From Piscicola geometra (taxonomy: Eukaryota; Annelida; Clitellata; Hirudinida; Piscicolidae): DNA of 64,000 nucleotides. The stretch is taken from NCBI GenBank assembly GCA_943735955.1, contig OX030969.1:2478587-2542586 (forward strand). Direction: 5' to 3'. Shown piece by piece: positions 26,076-46,858 of the stretch (positions are counted from its first letter, which is position 1; every line of letters begins with the position of its first letter). The notes beneath the pieces were generated by a model, which was given only the letters and a program-made list of their open reading frames with translations, made no database searches and had not been told where the DNA came from. The translations under genes were made by a program, and so were the position numbers.

Positions 26076-26705
26076 AAATATCATCATTGAACGTATGCCA
26101 ATAAACTTAAATTTCAATAGAATAGTTGTTGTTCTAGATGCTTGTATATGTTATTCTAACAATGACACCGATAAATCAATCAACCACGATATTTAATAGA
26201 TATCTAATAGAGATGAGAATCGAACCTAAACTTAATAGTTCGAGTTTGATTGAGGATACAAATATATCAGATAAACTACATAAATAACATAAAATTTCGG
26301 TTTTATCGATAAATATGAAATCCATTTTGGCCGAAACCGAAATTGAGCCGAAATTACAAAATTATTTTCGGCCGAAACCGAAAAATTGCCGAAATTGGAA
26401 ATATTGATTCGGCCGAAACCGAAAAATTGTCGCAACTAAGAAAATTGTCAATTTCGGCGCCTAAACCGAAACCGAACTGAATTTCGGTCGGTCTCTAATT
26501 TCCTTGTTCTAACACTTCAGTTATTCCTTTAAATATTTATAGAACTTTCCATCCTTAAGTGTTAGTGCTTCAAGACAAACTTCACAATTCTGATTTGTTG
26601 AAGCAATTACTTGTATTTCTTGCTTGTTAATTTTTTACCAATTTTCTTTTTGAAGAGTTTTTTCAAGTTTTTCTTCATTTTCTGTGATTCTCTAACAGAT
26701 GCTTT

Positions 26706-27052
26706 CATGGGCGGCGATCCTGGGAGGGTTCTGGGTCCGGACCCCCTCCAATATTTTTTATTGAGGGAGTTCGTCTTAAAAACATGTGTAAACTCATGTT
26801 TTGATTCAAGCATAATCGTCAACCATAGCATAAAACCGAATTGTTACATAGTAATACATTCTGAGTATGTTTAGTTATAGTTATAGCGGTCTAAAACAAA
26901 CTATTCTTTGCTCACTTAAATATTTGTATTGAATCAGAAGTTTTAAAATGTGTTTTAAGTCAGGGAAGAGAAGGACCGGAGTCCAGGATACCCCGAAGAT
27001 CACCCATGCTAGGTAGGATCCTCCCAAGATTTGCATCAGATCGCCGCCCTTG
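26706..27052. mobile_element. hAT MITE with perfect target duplication
   Basis: Termini CATGGGCGGCGATCC and, reversed, CAAGGGCGGCGATC; perfect 8-bp duplication GATGCTTT at 26,698-26,705 and 27,053-27,060. It shares the CATAATCGTCAACCAT segment with the hAT at 10,070-13,070, its likely autonomous partner type. Inserted into the decayed transposase-like gene. Confidence 0.92.
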
Positions 27053-27515
27053 GATGCTTTATATATTGCAAATTAGGTTGGTGTTGGGATGTCAATACCT
27101 TGCTCAAAAAGTTGTTCCAGAAATCTTGTTGATTTAGAAGAACTTAAATAAGTTTGTTTCACTAGATGAATTGCAGTTTTTGTGGTAGAATATTTCTTTT
27201 TTTACCAAGAGATTCAAGAGTATATTCACAGTCATTATTATCAAAGACAACGGTTGCTGAATGTTCTGATATATACAAAGCAATTTCGCATTTTAAATTT
27301 CTTTTAGAACTATTTTTTAAAGTTTGAAAACTTTTGATGGATGAACTTTAACGTGTATTTTTATTGCATAGCCAATTTCTTCTTTTGATTTAACTTAAAT
27401 TTCATATAAATTTTTCATCTTTAATTGCCATCCAGATGCCATCTTTTTTTGTTATATCAAATACATTCCCATTAAATTAAATTAGATTTTTTTTTATCGC
27501 GTTTTATAAACTTTA

Positions 27516-30250
27516 AAAAAAATTTAGTAATGTTTCTATCTTCTAGTTCAAGGGCGGTCATTGGTTTAGTTGTTTATCGAACAGATTATGCTTATAGCAT
27601 GTTCTCCAAGGATTTCAATGAAATCATCAGCACCTTGGCCACATACAGTGAAGAAGTATTAACTCTGGGAGATTTCAACTTCCACCTTGAAAGGCCAAGT
27701 GATAACGATACTCAGACTTTTCAGAATGTCCTGAGCTCTCATGGTTTCCAGTCATCAGTCAACCAACCAACCCATAGTCAAGGAGGGTGGCTTGATGTTG
27801 TTGCTTCGAGAAGGAGTCTTGATGTTGGCTGCATTGAGGTAGGCTTCTCTGACTACAAACTGTTGGTCTAGAAGTGTCAACTGGCCAAGCCTTCTCCTGT
27901 GTACAAAAAAACTTCTAGTAGACGCTGGAAACTCTTAGATAGAACAGAGTTTGCTCAACAAGTTCGATTGTCTTCCCTCTCGTCTAGCACTGACTTTGAT
28001 GTAGGTTCAGCCGCTGACCTCTACAGCTCCACTTTGACTAGCATTCTCGATAAGTTTATTCCTTTTAATACTGTTAGAGTGCACCAGAGGCCTTCGGACC
28101 CTTGATTTGACCATGAGTGTCGCGTCTCTAAACGCCTTAAGAGAAGTCTTGAGAAAAGCTACAGTAAGTCAAAAAATGAGCAAGCACGTACTGCCTGGGT
28201 CAAGCAGTTAAAAGTTTAAAAGTGTCTGTGCAGACGTAAGCGAGAGCAGTTCTGGAACTTGAAGCTTTCTCAGTCCAAAGGGAAGTCAGCTGATATATGG
28301 AAACTCATCAATAGCATCGCGGGCAGAAGTAAGACGTCGCCAGTCTCAGGCATCAGTGCTGATGACTATAACGCACACCTCACAGAGAAAGTTGTGTTGG
28401 CGAGAAGGTCAATCAATGCCCAAGATGACCCAACATTTTCGTTTTGCGAGCACGGGCTCAGTTTGAATGGGTTCAGCATAGTTGACGAAGAAGAAGTAGT
28501 TAGGGCTATTCAAGGGCTTCCGAATAAGCAGTGCTAGAATGACCTGGTACCTACATGGCTGTTGAAAGAGATATCTGGAATAATTGCTCCTTTTTTAGTG
28601 AGCTTATTCAACAGGTCTTTTTCGGCAGGCAGGGTTCCGAAGTCTTTCAAGTCAGCCTACATCACGCCACTGCTTAAGAAGCCAAGTCTTAAACTCACTG
28701 AAACTTCGTCCTACAGGCCTATTTCAAACTTGAGGGTTTTGTCCAAACTCATGGAAAGATTAGTTCTCCACAGAGTAGTCAACTACCTCGCAGAATTTCA
28801 TCTTTTCCCTCCCTTTCAGTCAGTCTACCGTCGTCATCATTCGACAGAAACTGCCATAACCAAGGTATTTTCAGACATCTTTAGGGCAGCAGATGACGGT
28901 AAGCTCACATTGTTAGTTTTGCTTGATCTATCGGCAGCTTTTGATCTGGTAGATCACGCAACACTGCTCCGAAGATTGCACATCTCCTATGGTTTCTCTG
29001 ACTCTGCGTTAGAATGGTTTAGGGACTACTTAAATGACAGATGTTTTGACATCCGCTGTAGTGGGACAAAATCGACAATGTCGGTTTCCGCTGTAGGAGT
29101 CCCCCAAGGTTCAGTCCTTGGTCCTTTACTGTTCTCTTTGTACACTGGAGATTTGGAAAGAATAGCAGCTAGACATGAGCTCGCTTTTCATCAGTACGCT
29201 GATGACACCCAGATTTACGGTCATTGCATTAAAGGTCATCAGGCTGACCTGCAAGCAAGGGTGTCATCATGCATTGATGAAATTGCTGCTTGGATGGGTG
29301 CCAATCAACTGAAACTTAACTCCAGCAAAACTGAAGTTATCTGGCTCTCATCCCGTCGAAACTCTACTCACACTCCCAAAGATCCAGTTCGCATTTGTCA
29401 GAACGAGATAATTCCTTCCGATAGTGTCAGAAACCTAGGAGTTTATCTCGACAAAGACCTCACCATGACGACACACATGAACAAGATGACTCAAACCTGC
29501 TTTGCTTCTTTACGCCAAATACGATCCATAAGATGGTTATTGACCAAGGACTCACTGAGTACATTGGCTTCTGCTTTGGTTCTCAGTCGAATTGACTATG
29601 GCAATATCATTCTTACTGGGTTGCCAATGACGCAGCTGCAGAAAATTCAGTCTATAATCAACACCACAGCTAGGCTCATAACAGGTGCTAGAAAGTATGA
29701 TCACATCAGCCCTGTTCTCAAAGAGCTTCACTGGCTTCGTGTTGAAAATAAAATTAAATACAAAAACATCTTGTTAATGCACAAGTGTCTGTCTAATGAG
29801 TGCCCAGATTATTTGTCGAGTAGCATTGTCATGAGAGCAAGTCTTCCCCAGAGGGAAAGACTCAGGTCTGCTAGGTCAAGAGATGTAGTTCCACAGAGCT
29901 ACAAACTCAAGTATGCAGGGGCAAGAAGCTTTTTTGTTGCAGCACCGACTCTTGGGAATAGTCTTCCTAATAGACTCAAATCCCCGAGATCGACATTCAG
30001 CCGTTCTCTGAAAACGTACTTGTTCGACCGATCACAATAACTTAAAAATTTACTGCTAATTTTCCATTCATAAATTTCTTGTTTCCAATTTCATCCTTAT
30101 TTTTTAAATTATACAAATGGTCATAAATAATTGTAAAATAAAATATATATATATTTGATCACGAATAATTGTAAAATAAATCATAATAATAATCTAATAT
30201 AGATATATAATTTTATCTAAAATTTATTTTTATTATTATTTCAGTTTCAA
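27516..30250 (+). mobile_element. CR1/jockey-type LINE, 5' truncated
   Basis: A second LINE family. The endonuclease C-terminal part is at 27,530-27,871 (LTLGDFNFHLE, then SDYKLLV), broken by a stop at 27,870 and further stops near 28,104, 28,218 and 28,537. RT follows at 28,562-30,040. The 3' part is AT-rich with repeated AATTGTAAAATAAA segments. Inactive because of the stops. Confidence 0.88.
28562..30040 (+). pseudogene. LINE reverse transcriptase segment
   Basis: 492 uninterrupted codons: FKSAYITPLLKKPSL, YRPISNLRVLSKLMERLVL, LLDLSAAFDLVDHATLL (catalytic Asp), GVPQGSVLGPLLFSLY and QYADDTQIYGH (catalytic Asp pair), then HWLRVENKIKYKN and the C-terminal FSRSLKTYLF. The RT core looks complete, but the ORF it belonged to is broken upstream by four stops, so the Met at 28,562 is not a true start. 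Confidence 0.88.
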
Positions 30251-30749
30251 TCTTTGAAAAAAAAATTTTTTTTGAAAAAAAAAAATATATATAGAAATGA
30301 TTATATTGTTAAATGTCAATAATTTACTTAACTATATATACCATTCATTCATTATTAATATTATTTTCCAATTTTCATAACTAAGTGGTCTTGAAGCCCG
30401 TCCGGGTTTACGCCACGTTAATAACACTCGTCGTTGTATTGTATTAGGTATTGATTTTTCGTTTATCAATGGAATTTTTAACTTTATCCAAACTTTTTTT
30501 TAGCTCAATAAATATTGTTTCTATTCTATTATTCTTTGATTTTTCCTTTTTTGCCAGATATATATACATTCCAATAATTGTTATTTCTTTTGAAATTCCT
30601 GATCAGCCATATATTAAATTTGAACTTGAATTTGAGTTTGTAGGTGAAATTTTTCAGCAACAAATTAATTATTACTTTTGTAAAATTATCCATCGAGTTA
30701 TGATCCAAGAACAAAGTCAGAAAAATGTATAACTATAAACCACACAAAC

Positions 30750-39526
<8,777 letters not shown>

Positions 39527-39928
39527 CTGGTAAATGAGTGTGTAGTAAGTGTATTAGTAGGTGATGACGATGATTACAACTATATCTTCTAAAAAAACTC
39601 AGAGGACGAAAGCTCAGAGATTGTTATTATGTTAAAAATAGTGAGAATTTATAATTGTATGATAATTATCAAACAATTAAACCATCTTTATATGCAATTG
39701 AATGAGTATTTCAATTAATAATAAATTTACTAATCCTTCTACTTAATAGATAATGTATAACACAAACCGCAAAAAAAATTATTGTACTTTGAATTTTAAA
39801 GCTGTTTTTAATATATATTTGAGGATTCGATTTCAAATATGAAATCAGTTTTCTTCTACCAGCTCTAGTTTTTCAAGTAAGTTTCATTTTAATTTGCAGT
39901 TTTTACTCAACATTTTGCAATATTTATA

Positions 39929-40290
39929 TTGTGGGCCAAAAAATAAATGCCACTGTATATTTGTCTATAACTTTGGCAAATATTAATCGATTCTCAATTT
40001 TTTTGCGCCTTGAGTTAAAATCAATAGCGCATATTACAGAGATGTGCTGTTGAGAGAAGAGCTACTGCCTGTGATAAGGAACATTTCAGGTAACTTCTTC
40101 GTCTTTCAGCAAGATAGAGCGCGATCACACCGAGTGCGTCAAACAGTCCGTTTGTTAAAGCAAGAGACACCTGCATTCATTCTCCAAAATCTTTGGCCTC
40201 CAAACAGTCCAGATCTTAACTCCGTTGACTTCAAAATTTGGAGAAGCAGGAATCTCTATAATTTTTCTAATAAATTTAAAATATAGTTTT
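39929..40290 (+). pseudogene. Tc1/mariner transposase remnant
   Basis: Begins TGTGGGCCAAAAAATAAATG, the terminus also seen at 56,639 and 12,640. A frame at 40,044-40,286 encodes FFVFQQDRARSHRVRQTV and WPPNSPDLNSVDFKIW, the second and third DDE regions of mariner-type transposases. The N-terminal half and the right terminus are missing. Confidence 0.82.
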
Positions 40291-40800
40291 TAAATTTCTT
40301 ATATTTGCTTTTTTAAAATAAAAAAATGAGTTGAAGTAGAAGTTGTTTAAATAGTCTTGATGTGTTTTTTTATATTTGTATGTAACAGAATTTGTATGTT
40401 AAAAGCTTAATATCTCTTATGATAAAAACTGAAAAATTAATTTTTTCAGTTATAATCCTTGGTTCATCTTTCACCTTCTAGAGAACAATTATTTTAAAGC
40501 AACCTTCTATAAAAACGGTTGAAGCATGTTTCATCCTTGAATTAACGGCGTTTATTCTATAGTAGTTTTAAAATGAGTCATATGTTATTGGGGTAATATG
40601 TTACAAACATATTGGGGCTGTTTGTTACAAGCTGTTTAACAACATCCCAATCTGTGAAGGGGTTTATAGAACTTAATCTAAATTATTTCATTACTTTCAG
40701 CTAATATAATGAATTATGTTTGAAAATATGATCGGATTCTCGTTAAACCAGATGTTTCAAACCATGCAGTGAAGTCTGTCAAGGATACTCGACGTTCAGG

Positions 40801-40972
40801 CGAGCGGGTTTGGCTTAGATATTAAGTCGTTGGATCTGCAACTTAAAGGTCCCCAGTTTGAAACCGTGAGCTTTCATATACCTAGTGTATATGATGCAGT
40901 GTTTCACGACTTTTGTCGTGTGAGTGGCGCCTAAGTTGCGTGCCTTGGCACATTATAAATATGCATTATTTT
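40801..40972 (+). mobile_element. tRNA-derived SINE, second subfamily
   Basis: A-box-like GGTTTGGCTTAGATATTAAG and B-box-like CAGTTTGAAACC, then ATACCTAGTGTATATGATGC, GTGTGAGTGGCGCC and a CACATTATAAAT end. Same type as 5,688-5,840. Confidence 0.65.
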
Positions 40973-41122
40973 TATTTTTCAATCTAAAGTGCTTCTGTTT
41001 AATACGGCTTGAACTTTATGATGCTTTATCGAAGATATAAGAAGATTCAACAAACGAAACTACTTTGCCGTTGAAGAATGAACATAGTCGAAAAGCTATT
41101 ACTACTTAAAGTCAGTTGAAAT

Positions 41123-42210
41123 TAGAGACAGACCGAAATTCGGTTCGCTTTTGGCGCCGAAATTTCCAATTTTCTTAGTTTCGGCAATTTTTCGGTTTCG
41201 GCTGATACTAATTTTTCAATATTGGCATTTTTTCGGTTTCGGCCGAAAATAATTTTGTAATTCCGGCTCAATTTCGGTTTCGGCCGAAATGAATCTCATA
41301 TTTACCGAAAAACCGACATTTTATTTTATTTATGTAGTTTATCTGATATATCTGTATTCTCAATCGAACTATTAAGTTCGGATTCGATTCTCTATTAGAT
41401 ATCTATTAGTTATCGTGGTTGATTTATTTATGGGTGTCAGAAGACTAATTATTCTAATAACATATACAAGCATCTGGAACAACAATCATGTATTTGAAAT
41501 TTAAGTAAATTGGAATATGTTCAATGATGATATTTAACTAAACTTTTTTTAAGCAAATTCTATTTTTTAAAAGATTTGTTCAAAAAATTGTTATTGTCAA
41601 AAGTAAGTATCTGTATATCCTCAATCGAACTCGAAGTATTAGGTTTGGGTTTGCTTCTCCTCTCTATAAGATATCTATTAGATATCGTGGTTATTTGATT
41701 TATGGGTGACATAAGACTAATTGTTCGAATAACATATACAAGCATGTGGAATTCTAGATATCCATTCTTTGAAAAAAACTATATATAAGTCGAAAGAACG
41801 AGAAGATTTGGCTTCGATTAATTAATTCAAAAATAAATTGTGAGAATGTCGTTGAATCCAATTTGGAAGTTTTTTACAAAATGTCAGTCTGACCAAAGCA
41901 AAGCCTGTCAACAACAACAATAATTTGTTGTTGAAAAACTTTTATTTTTTGGCTTAAAATATACGCTTGTTTGGATTTACTTATTAAACTGGCATTTTCA
42001 TTAATAAATACTATTTTTCATTTTAATAAAAGTTGGATAAAATTTCGGTTTCGGCCGAAAATCTGATTAAAATTTCGGTTTAATTTCGGTTTCGGCCGAA
42101 AATTGATATTCAATTTCGGCTTAATTTCGGTTTCGGTTGAAAATGGGATTTTAATTTTGGCCTAATTTCGGTTTCGGCCGAAATAAAATATCTGTTTCGG
42201 TCGGTTTCTA
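41123..42210. mobile_element. hAT element, GGCCGAAACC family
   Basis: Termini TAGAGACAGACCGAAA and, reversed, TAGAAACCGACCGAAA; flanks GTTGAAAT and GCTGAAAT (7 of 8 match). Non-autonomous; no transposase part recognised. Opposite in orientation to the copy at 42,869. Confidence 0.85.
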
Positions 42211-42494
42211 GCTGAAATAGAAGCAAAACTGTATCACCAAAAAAAGTAAAAAAGCTTTCATATCAATTTGCTGTGAAAAAGTAATCAGGATTTTTTTAAA
42301 TTTGATAATGCTCAAAAAGCAGGCACTGAATGGTTTGAGTCACTTTTTACACGAAACAATTTCTTCTCAATTCAAACTCATGAGGTAACAAGTCTGAACT
42401 GCAAACGTTAATATTTTTTTGATAAACTGGTTTCGGTTATCTTAATCAATTACTGTGATTATTTCATTTTTAATGCATGTCCATGAAATTTTTT

Positions 42495-42690
42495 CCGTGA
42501 CATTTTGTCCGTGACATTTTGTCCGTGACATTTTGTCCGTGACATTTTGTCCGTGACATTTTGTTCGTGACATTTTGTCCGTGACATTTTGTCCGTGACA
42601 TTTTGTCCGTGACATTTTGTCCGTGACATTTTGTCCGTGACATTTTGTCTGTGACATTTTGTCCGTGACATTTTGTCCCGTGATATTTTG
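42495..42690. repeat. 14-bp minisatellite
   Basis: About 14 copies of CGTGACATTTTGTC with a few single-base variants. As 14 is not a multiple of 3, the unit reads open in all three minus-strand frames, which makes three overlapping spurious repeats of MSRTKCHGQNVTDK type. Confidence 0.95.
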
Positions 42691-42727
42691 ACCTAGTCAT
42701 CATCGTCGTCATAATCATCATCATCAT

Positions 42728-44055
42728 AGGGGAGCGGGTATGGCTTAGATGGTAGACGTCGGACTTGCAACTTAAAGGATACCTGTTTGAATCCTTGACA
42801 AGCAACGGTGAACTATCATATACCTAGTGTACATGATGCGGTGTTTGCGATGTATGCATTGAAAGATTTAGAGACCGACCGAAACAGATATTTTTATTTC
42901 GGCCGAAACGAAATTAGGCCGAAATTAAAATCCAATTTTCGGCCGAAACCGAAATTAAGCCGAAATTGAATATCAATTTTCGGCCGAAACCGAAATTGTA
43001 ATTAGATTTTCGGCCGAAACCGAAGCCGTAACCGAAATTTTTCCAACTTTTATTTAAAATGAAAAAATATTATTTAACGATGACAATGTCAGTTTAATAA
43101 GTAAATCCAAACAAGCGTATATTTTAAGCCAAAAAATAAATGTTTTTCAACAACAAACATTTTTTGTTGTTGACAGGCTTTGCTTTGGTGAGACTGACAT
43201 TTTGGAAAAAAAATCCAAATAGGATTTAACGACATTCTCACAATTTATTTTTGAATTAATTAATCGAAGCCAAATCTTCTCGTTCTTTCGACTTATATAT
43301 AGTGTTTTTCAAAGAATGGATATCTAGAATTCCACATGCTTGTATATGTTATTCGAACAATTAGTCTTATTTCACCAATAAATCAATTAACCACGATATC
43401 TAATAGAGATGAGAATCGAACCCAAACTTAATAGTTCGAGTTTGATTGAGGATATACAGATACTTACTTTTGACAATAACATTTTTTTAAACAAATTTTT
43501 AAAAAGATTGAATTTGCTTAAAAAAGTTTTGTTAAATATCATCATTGAACGTATCCAAATTAACTTAAGTTTCAAATACAATGGTTGTTGTTCCAGATGC
43601 TTGTATATGTTATTTGAATAATTAGTCTAATGACACCCATAAATCAATCAACCACGATATTTTATAGATATCTAATAGAGAATCGAACCCTAACTTAATA
43701 GTTCGATTGAGGATACAGATATATCAGATAAACTACATGAATAGATAAAAATTTCAGTTTTTCGGTAAATATGAGATCCATTTCAGCCGAAACCGAAACT
43801 GAGCCAAAATTACAAAATTATTTTCGACCGAAACCGAAAAATGACCGAAATTGTAAATTGAGATTCGGCCAAAACTGAAAAATTGCCGAAACAAAGAAAA
43901 TTGGCAATTTCGGCGCCGAAACCGAAACCGAACCGAATTTCGGTCGGTCTCTAGAAAGATGTGTACGTCGTGTAAAGTGGCGCTTCGGCGCATAAGAACC
44001 ATGGTTCTCAGAACCATTGTCACATGGCATGCGTCTGTCAGGCTGTGAACAGTAT
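42728..44055 (+). mobile_element. tRNA-like SINE with LINE tail, split by hAT
   Basis: Head 42,728-42,868 (TATGGCTTAGATGGTAGACG, GTTTGAATCC, ATACCTAGTGTACATGATGC) and tail 43,954-44,055 (GTGGCGC...GCGCATAAGAACC, ACATGGCATGCGTCTGTCA, then A-rich). The uninterrupted copy at 4,965-5,182 shows the same order. Confidence 0.75.
42869..43953. mobile_element. hAT element, GGCCGAAACC family, within SINE
   Basis: Termini TAGAGACCGACCGAAA in both orientations; flanks GAAAGATT and GAAAGATG (7 of 8). 1,085 bp, non-autonomous. Confidence 0.88.
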
Positions 44056-45895
44056 AACCAAAAAAAATAAAAAAATATTAATGATAATGATAATAATCTT
44101 CATCATTATAATCAACATCATCACCATCGTCATCATCACCATCATCATCGTCATCATCATGAATTCTTACTCAAATCATTTAATAGATTTAATAAAGCAA
44201 AACAACAAAATGGGCTGATGAAAACGAGCACACCACAATAAACCACGCCACACCTAATCATTACATAAAGTGATTTACATTGTAACACCATACAAATACA
44301 ATTTTTTTAATAATTCTAAAAAACTTTGCAGTGACAAATTAATTTTGAAAGTTTTCATAGAAACGTTTGAAAATGTCGAACCCAGTTGGATGAGAGAGAG
44401 GAAAAAGAAGAAGATGGTGATCGTTCCGATCATCATCATCATCATCACTCTTGAGGGAGATGAAGTGTGCTATGTTTTCGATGACTCTTTCACGCATCAA
44501 GCAAGCACAATGCTTAAGTGCAACACATTTAAACAAACTCATTGTCATACAGACTGTTTGCGCCTTCACCATTAAATCCTGACAGTTTATTTATTTCTAT
44601 TTCAGCAGTTAAACTAACGCAGGTCTTCTGACTTCTATAATTATTGTACTCCATAAACTTTCGCATGCCATCAAAGTTAGTCGCAGAGTTTAAACATACT
44701 TCGCATCATACTTATACAAATCATTCATTTTAAACATCATATGAAAGCATTTTATGAGTGCAACGCTAGATCGCCAATCATCTTGCTTGAGTTGCGTTGT
44801 GATAAACTACATCTTTAAAAATTAAAATGTCAAAATAATGCTACTTATAAGATAACTAACACTGAACTAAAAACTAAAAGTTCAATTTAATCATTCAGTG
44901 TAATTTGATTAACGTAGTGATTTATTACTTTAAAGAAATGTGTCATGAAACTTGAAATGTTACGGTAACTTCTTGGGAGAATGCATGCTTATATAGGTGT
45001 TAAAAAATACTTAACAGCTCAATCAGATCTAATCTGATTTATATGCATAGTTACACTTTGTATTTCTTTCATTATGTATATTATGTATTCTTACATATTT
45101 TGGTATGAATATGAATTCAAAAGTATATAGAAATGATGATATTCTTAAGATTAAGGGCTCGAATGTGAGCCATAGTCTGGAGTGTGAACCACTTCATTTG
45201 AAATAGTTTCAAAAATTAAAATTTAATATAAAAAATTCTTTAACAAATATATTTTGAAGTAAACCATGTTATGTAGAAAGCGATCTAAAATGACATTTAC
45301 AGATGCTGTCTTGTATTAGCAGACCAAGTCTATTTGTGTGGCCAAGTTTAGCTGATTCATACTCATTTATATCTGTGTGAATTAACATTTGTTTTACTTA
45401 TGTTTTTATATTTATTGCTGAAATTTTATTTTTGTTCTTTTTAGATTTTTTATAGTTTGACAAATTTTATGGTTTTTTAATGGAAAAAAAGAATATGAGT
45501 AGAAATAATGTAAAAAAATTTAAAACAATATAATATAAGAATTTACATATATATACGTATATATGTTATAATTCTGATTTGTATGGACAACATTTTGTCA
45601 ATATTTTTCCATTAGTGTGGAATTTGATTATCTCCATAAATTAGCACTCATGCCACAATGGCAATATTTTTTTTTCCAGTTTCAGTTTATATGGAGATCT
45701 ATTATTTCTATTTTAGTTTTGTAAAATTTATATATATTTATATTTCAGTTTCAATAAAACTAAATGCAATCATTTCAGTTTCAGTTTTAGATTCAGTTAC
45801 TGGAATATCACTGGATGACAACACATCTTTTGAATATGATACACGCTAAACAAAGTATAAAAATGTTCTTACATCTTGAAGGTGTCTAATTAAAT
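44056..45895. other. No gene recognised
   Basis: Holds a short ATC/CAT repeat (44,090-44,160 and 44,425-44,450) and AT-rich sequence. Open frames up to 101 codons show no family features. Confidence 0.5.
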
Positions 45896-46028
45896 CAAAT
45901 ATATTATAATATTATAATTATAATATTATAATTATAATATTATAATAATAATAATTATTATTATAATTATTATTATAATTATTATTATAATAATAATAAT
46001 TATTATAATATTATAATATTATAATATC
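45896..46028. repeat. AT-rich self-complementary repeat
   Basis: TATAATATTATAATTATAAT and related runs that are complementary to each other, so the segment can fold on itself. Likely an AT satellite or old palindrome. Confidence 0.85.
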
Positions 46029-46241
46029 ATGAGAAATCAAGGAAATCTAGACATCCGTAATTGAGGAGGTGAGTTCCAAAACCCGTTAGAGACAAATTTT
46101 CGAAAATTGATTTATCTAGCTTATTAGCTTAATAGTCTTCATTAGCATGTTTTCAGAAAATAGGATTTCCAAAAGCGGTTAAATGGCACTTTTATAAGCT
46201 CTAGAAATGTTATGATTATTTCAAAACCTGTTAAGTACGTG

Positions 46242-46459
46242 CAGGAGCGGCGGTATGGTGAAAATATTGGGGGGGTCCTACTTATGATGGACAATCCTGG
46301 GGGGTCTTGTATTACTCACAATGTATTACTATATAAATATTCTTTTTTATGCCATGTTTGACGATTATGCTCGTATCAAAACAAGAGTTTTATAATGTTT
46401 CTAATGAAAAAAGTGGAAAAGGGGTCCACAGTGGGTGGAACCTAGGATCACCGCCCATT
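46242..46459. mobile_element. hAT MITE, short
   Basis: Flanked by a perfect 8-bp duplication AGTACGTG (46,234-46,241 and 46,460-46,467). Ends CAGGAGCGGCGG and ...TCACCGCCCATT; contains GACGATTATGCTCGTATC, the reverse of the CATAATCGTC segment of the 10,070-13,070 family. Confidence 0.85.
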
Positions 46460-46583
46460 AGTACGTGCATGAGTGACTTCCATTTCCTGTTAAGGACACC
46501 AGCCAATCAATCACAGACTTTTGTTTTGTTGACGATATGGCGCATATGTATATAATATAGTATATATAGTAATGTTAATGTTA

Positions 46584-46858
46584 CAGTCAAAACGCGTAAC
46601 CAGGCATTTCACGTAATTCCTTAAAATCAGCCAAATCGTGTAACGCATAATTCACGGGTATTGAATGAAAAAAGCTTATTTAATGGCTTAATACTGAATA
46701 TATTCATTTCAGTCCAATTTTAAAATAATTTGAAATTATTTTTTCATCTTTAGGCATTTTATTAACCACTTTTAATTCAATCTGCGTGAATCATGAGTTA
46801 CACGATTTGACTGATTTTTTAGGCATTACGCGAAATGCCTGGTTACGCGTTTTGACTG
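46584..46858. mobile_element. MITE with long terminal inverted repeats
   Basis: Starts CAGTCAAAACGCGTAACCAG and ends with its near-perfect reverse complement; the arms extend about 75 bp (to the AATTCACG/CGTGAATCATG regions). A TA precedes the left end; the right side reads AA. Likely a Tc1/mariner-type MITE. Confidence 0.8.

Larger units (their letters stand above)
25115..26497 (-). mobile_element. hAT element, GGCCGAAACC family, with transposase C-terminus
   Basis: Termini TAGAGACCAACCGAAA and, reversed, TAGAGACCGACCGAAA; flanks ATTTCATA and ATTTCCTT are a decayed 8-bp duplication. Subterminal arrays of TTTCGGCCGAAACCGAAA lie at both ends. Confidence 0.8.
24420..27480 (-). pseudogene. Decayed transposase-like gene with GCQHH motif
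   Basis: On the minus strand, after removing the hAT (25,115-26,497) and MITE (26,706-27,052), pieces read NCEVCLEALTLKDGKFYKYL, VVIFDTKSVNTEKKEVVVLI, TPIPQYIGCQHHE, DQTLSGKTTSPNLSHDFVKE, KNIKWRHDMQFLYE, GMAFRYYDEHG and NPRWNSRAIYALLTFRLIPD. I recall similar multicopy proteins (GCQHH...SPN..., RWNSRA) from cnidarian and insect genomes, where they behave like transposases, but I cannot name the superfamily. Several stops and frameshifts; dead. Confidence 0.5.

Noticed and set aside
28562..30040. Intact second LINE gene
   Set aside because: The 492-codon RT frame is open, but the upstream endonuclease part has four stops, so the element is dead.
42495..42690. CRISPR-like array
   Set aside because: Units are contiguous without spacers and the genome is animal.
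42442..42805. Three overlapping repetitive frames on the minus strand
   Set aside because: A 14-bp unit without stops reads the same in every frame; no other sign of a gene.
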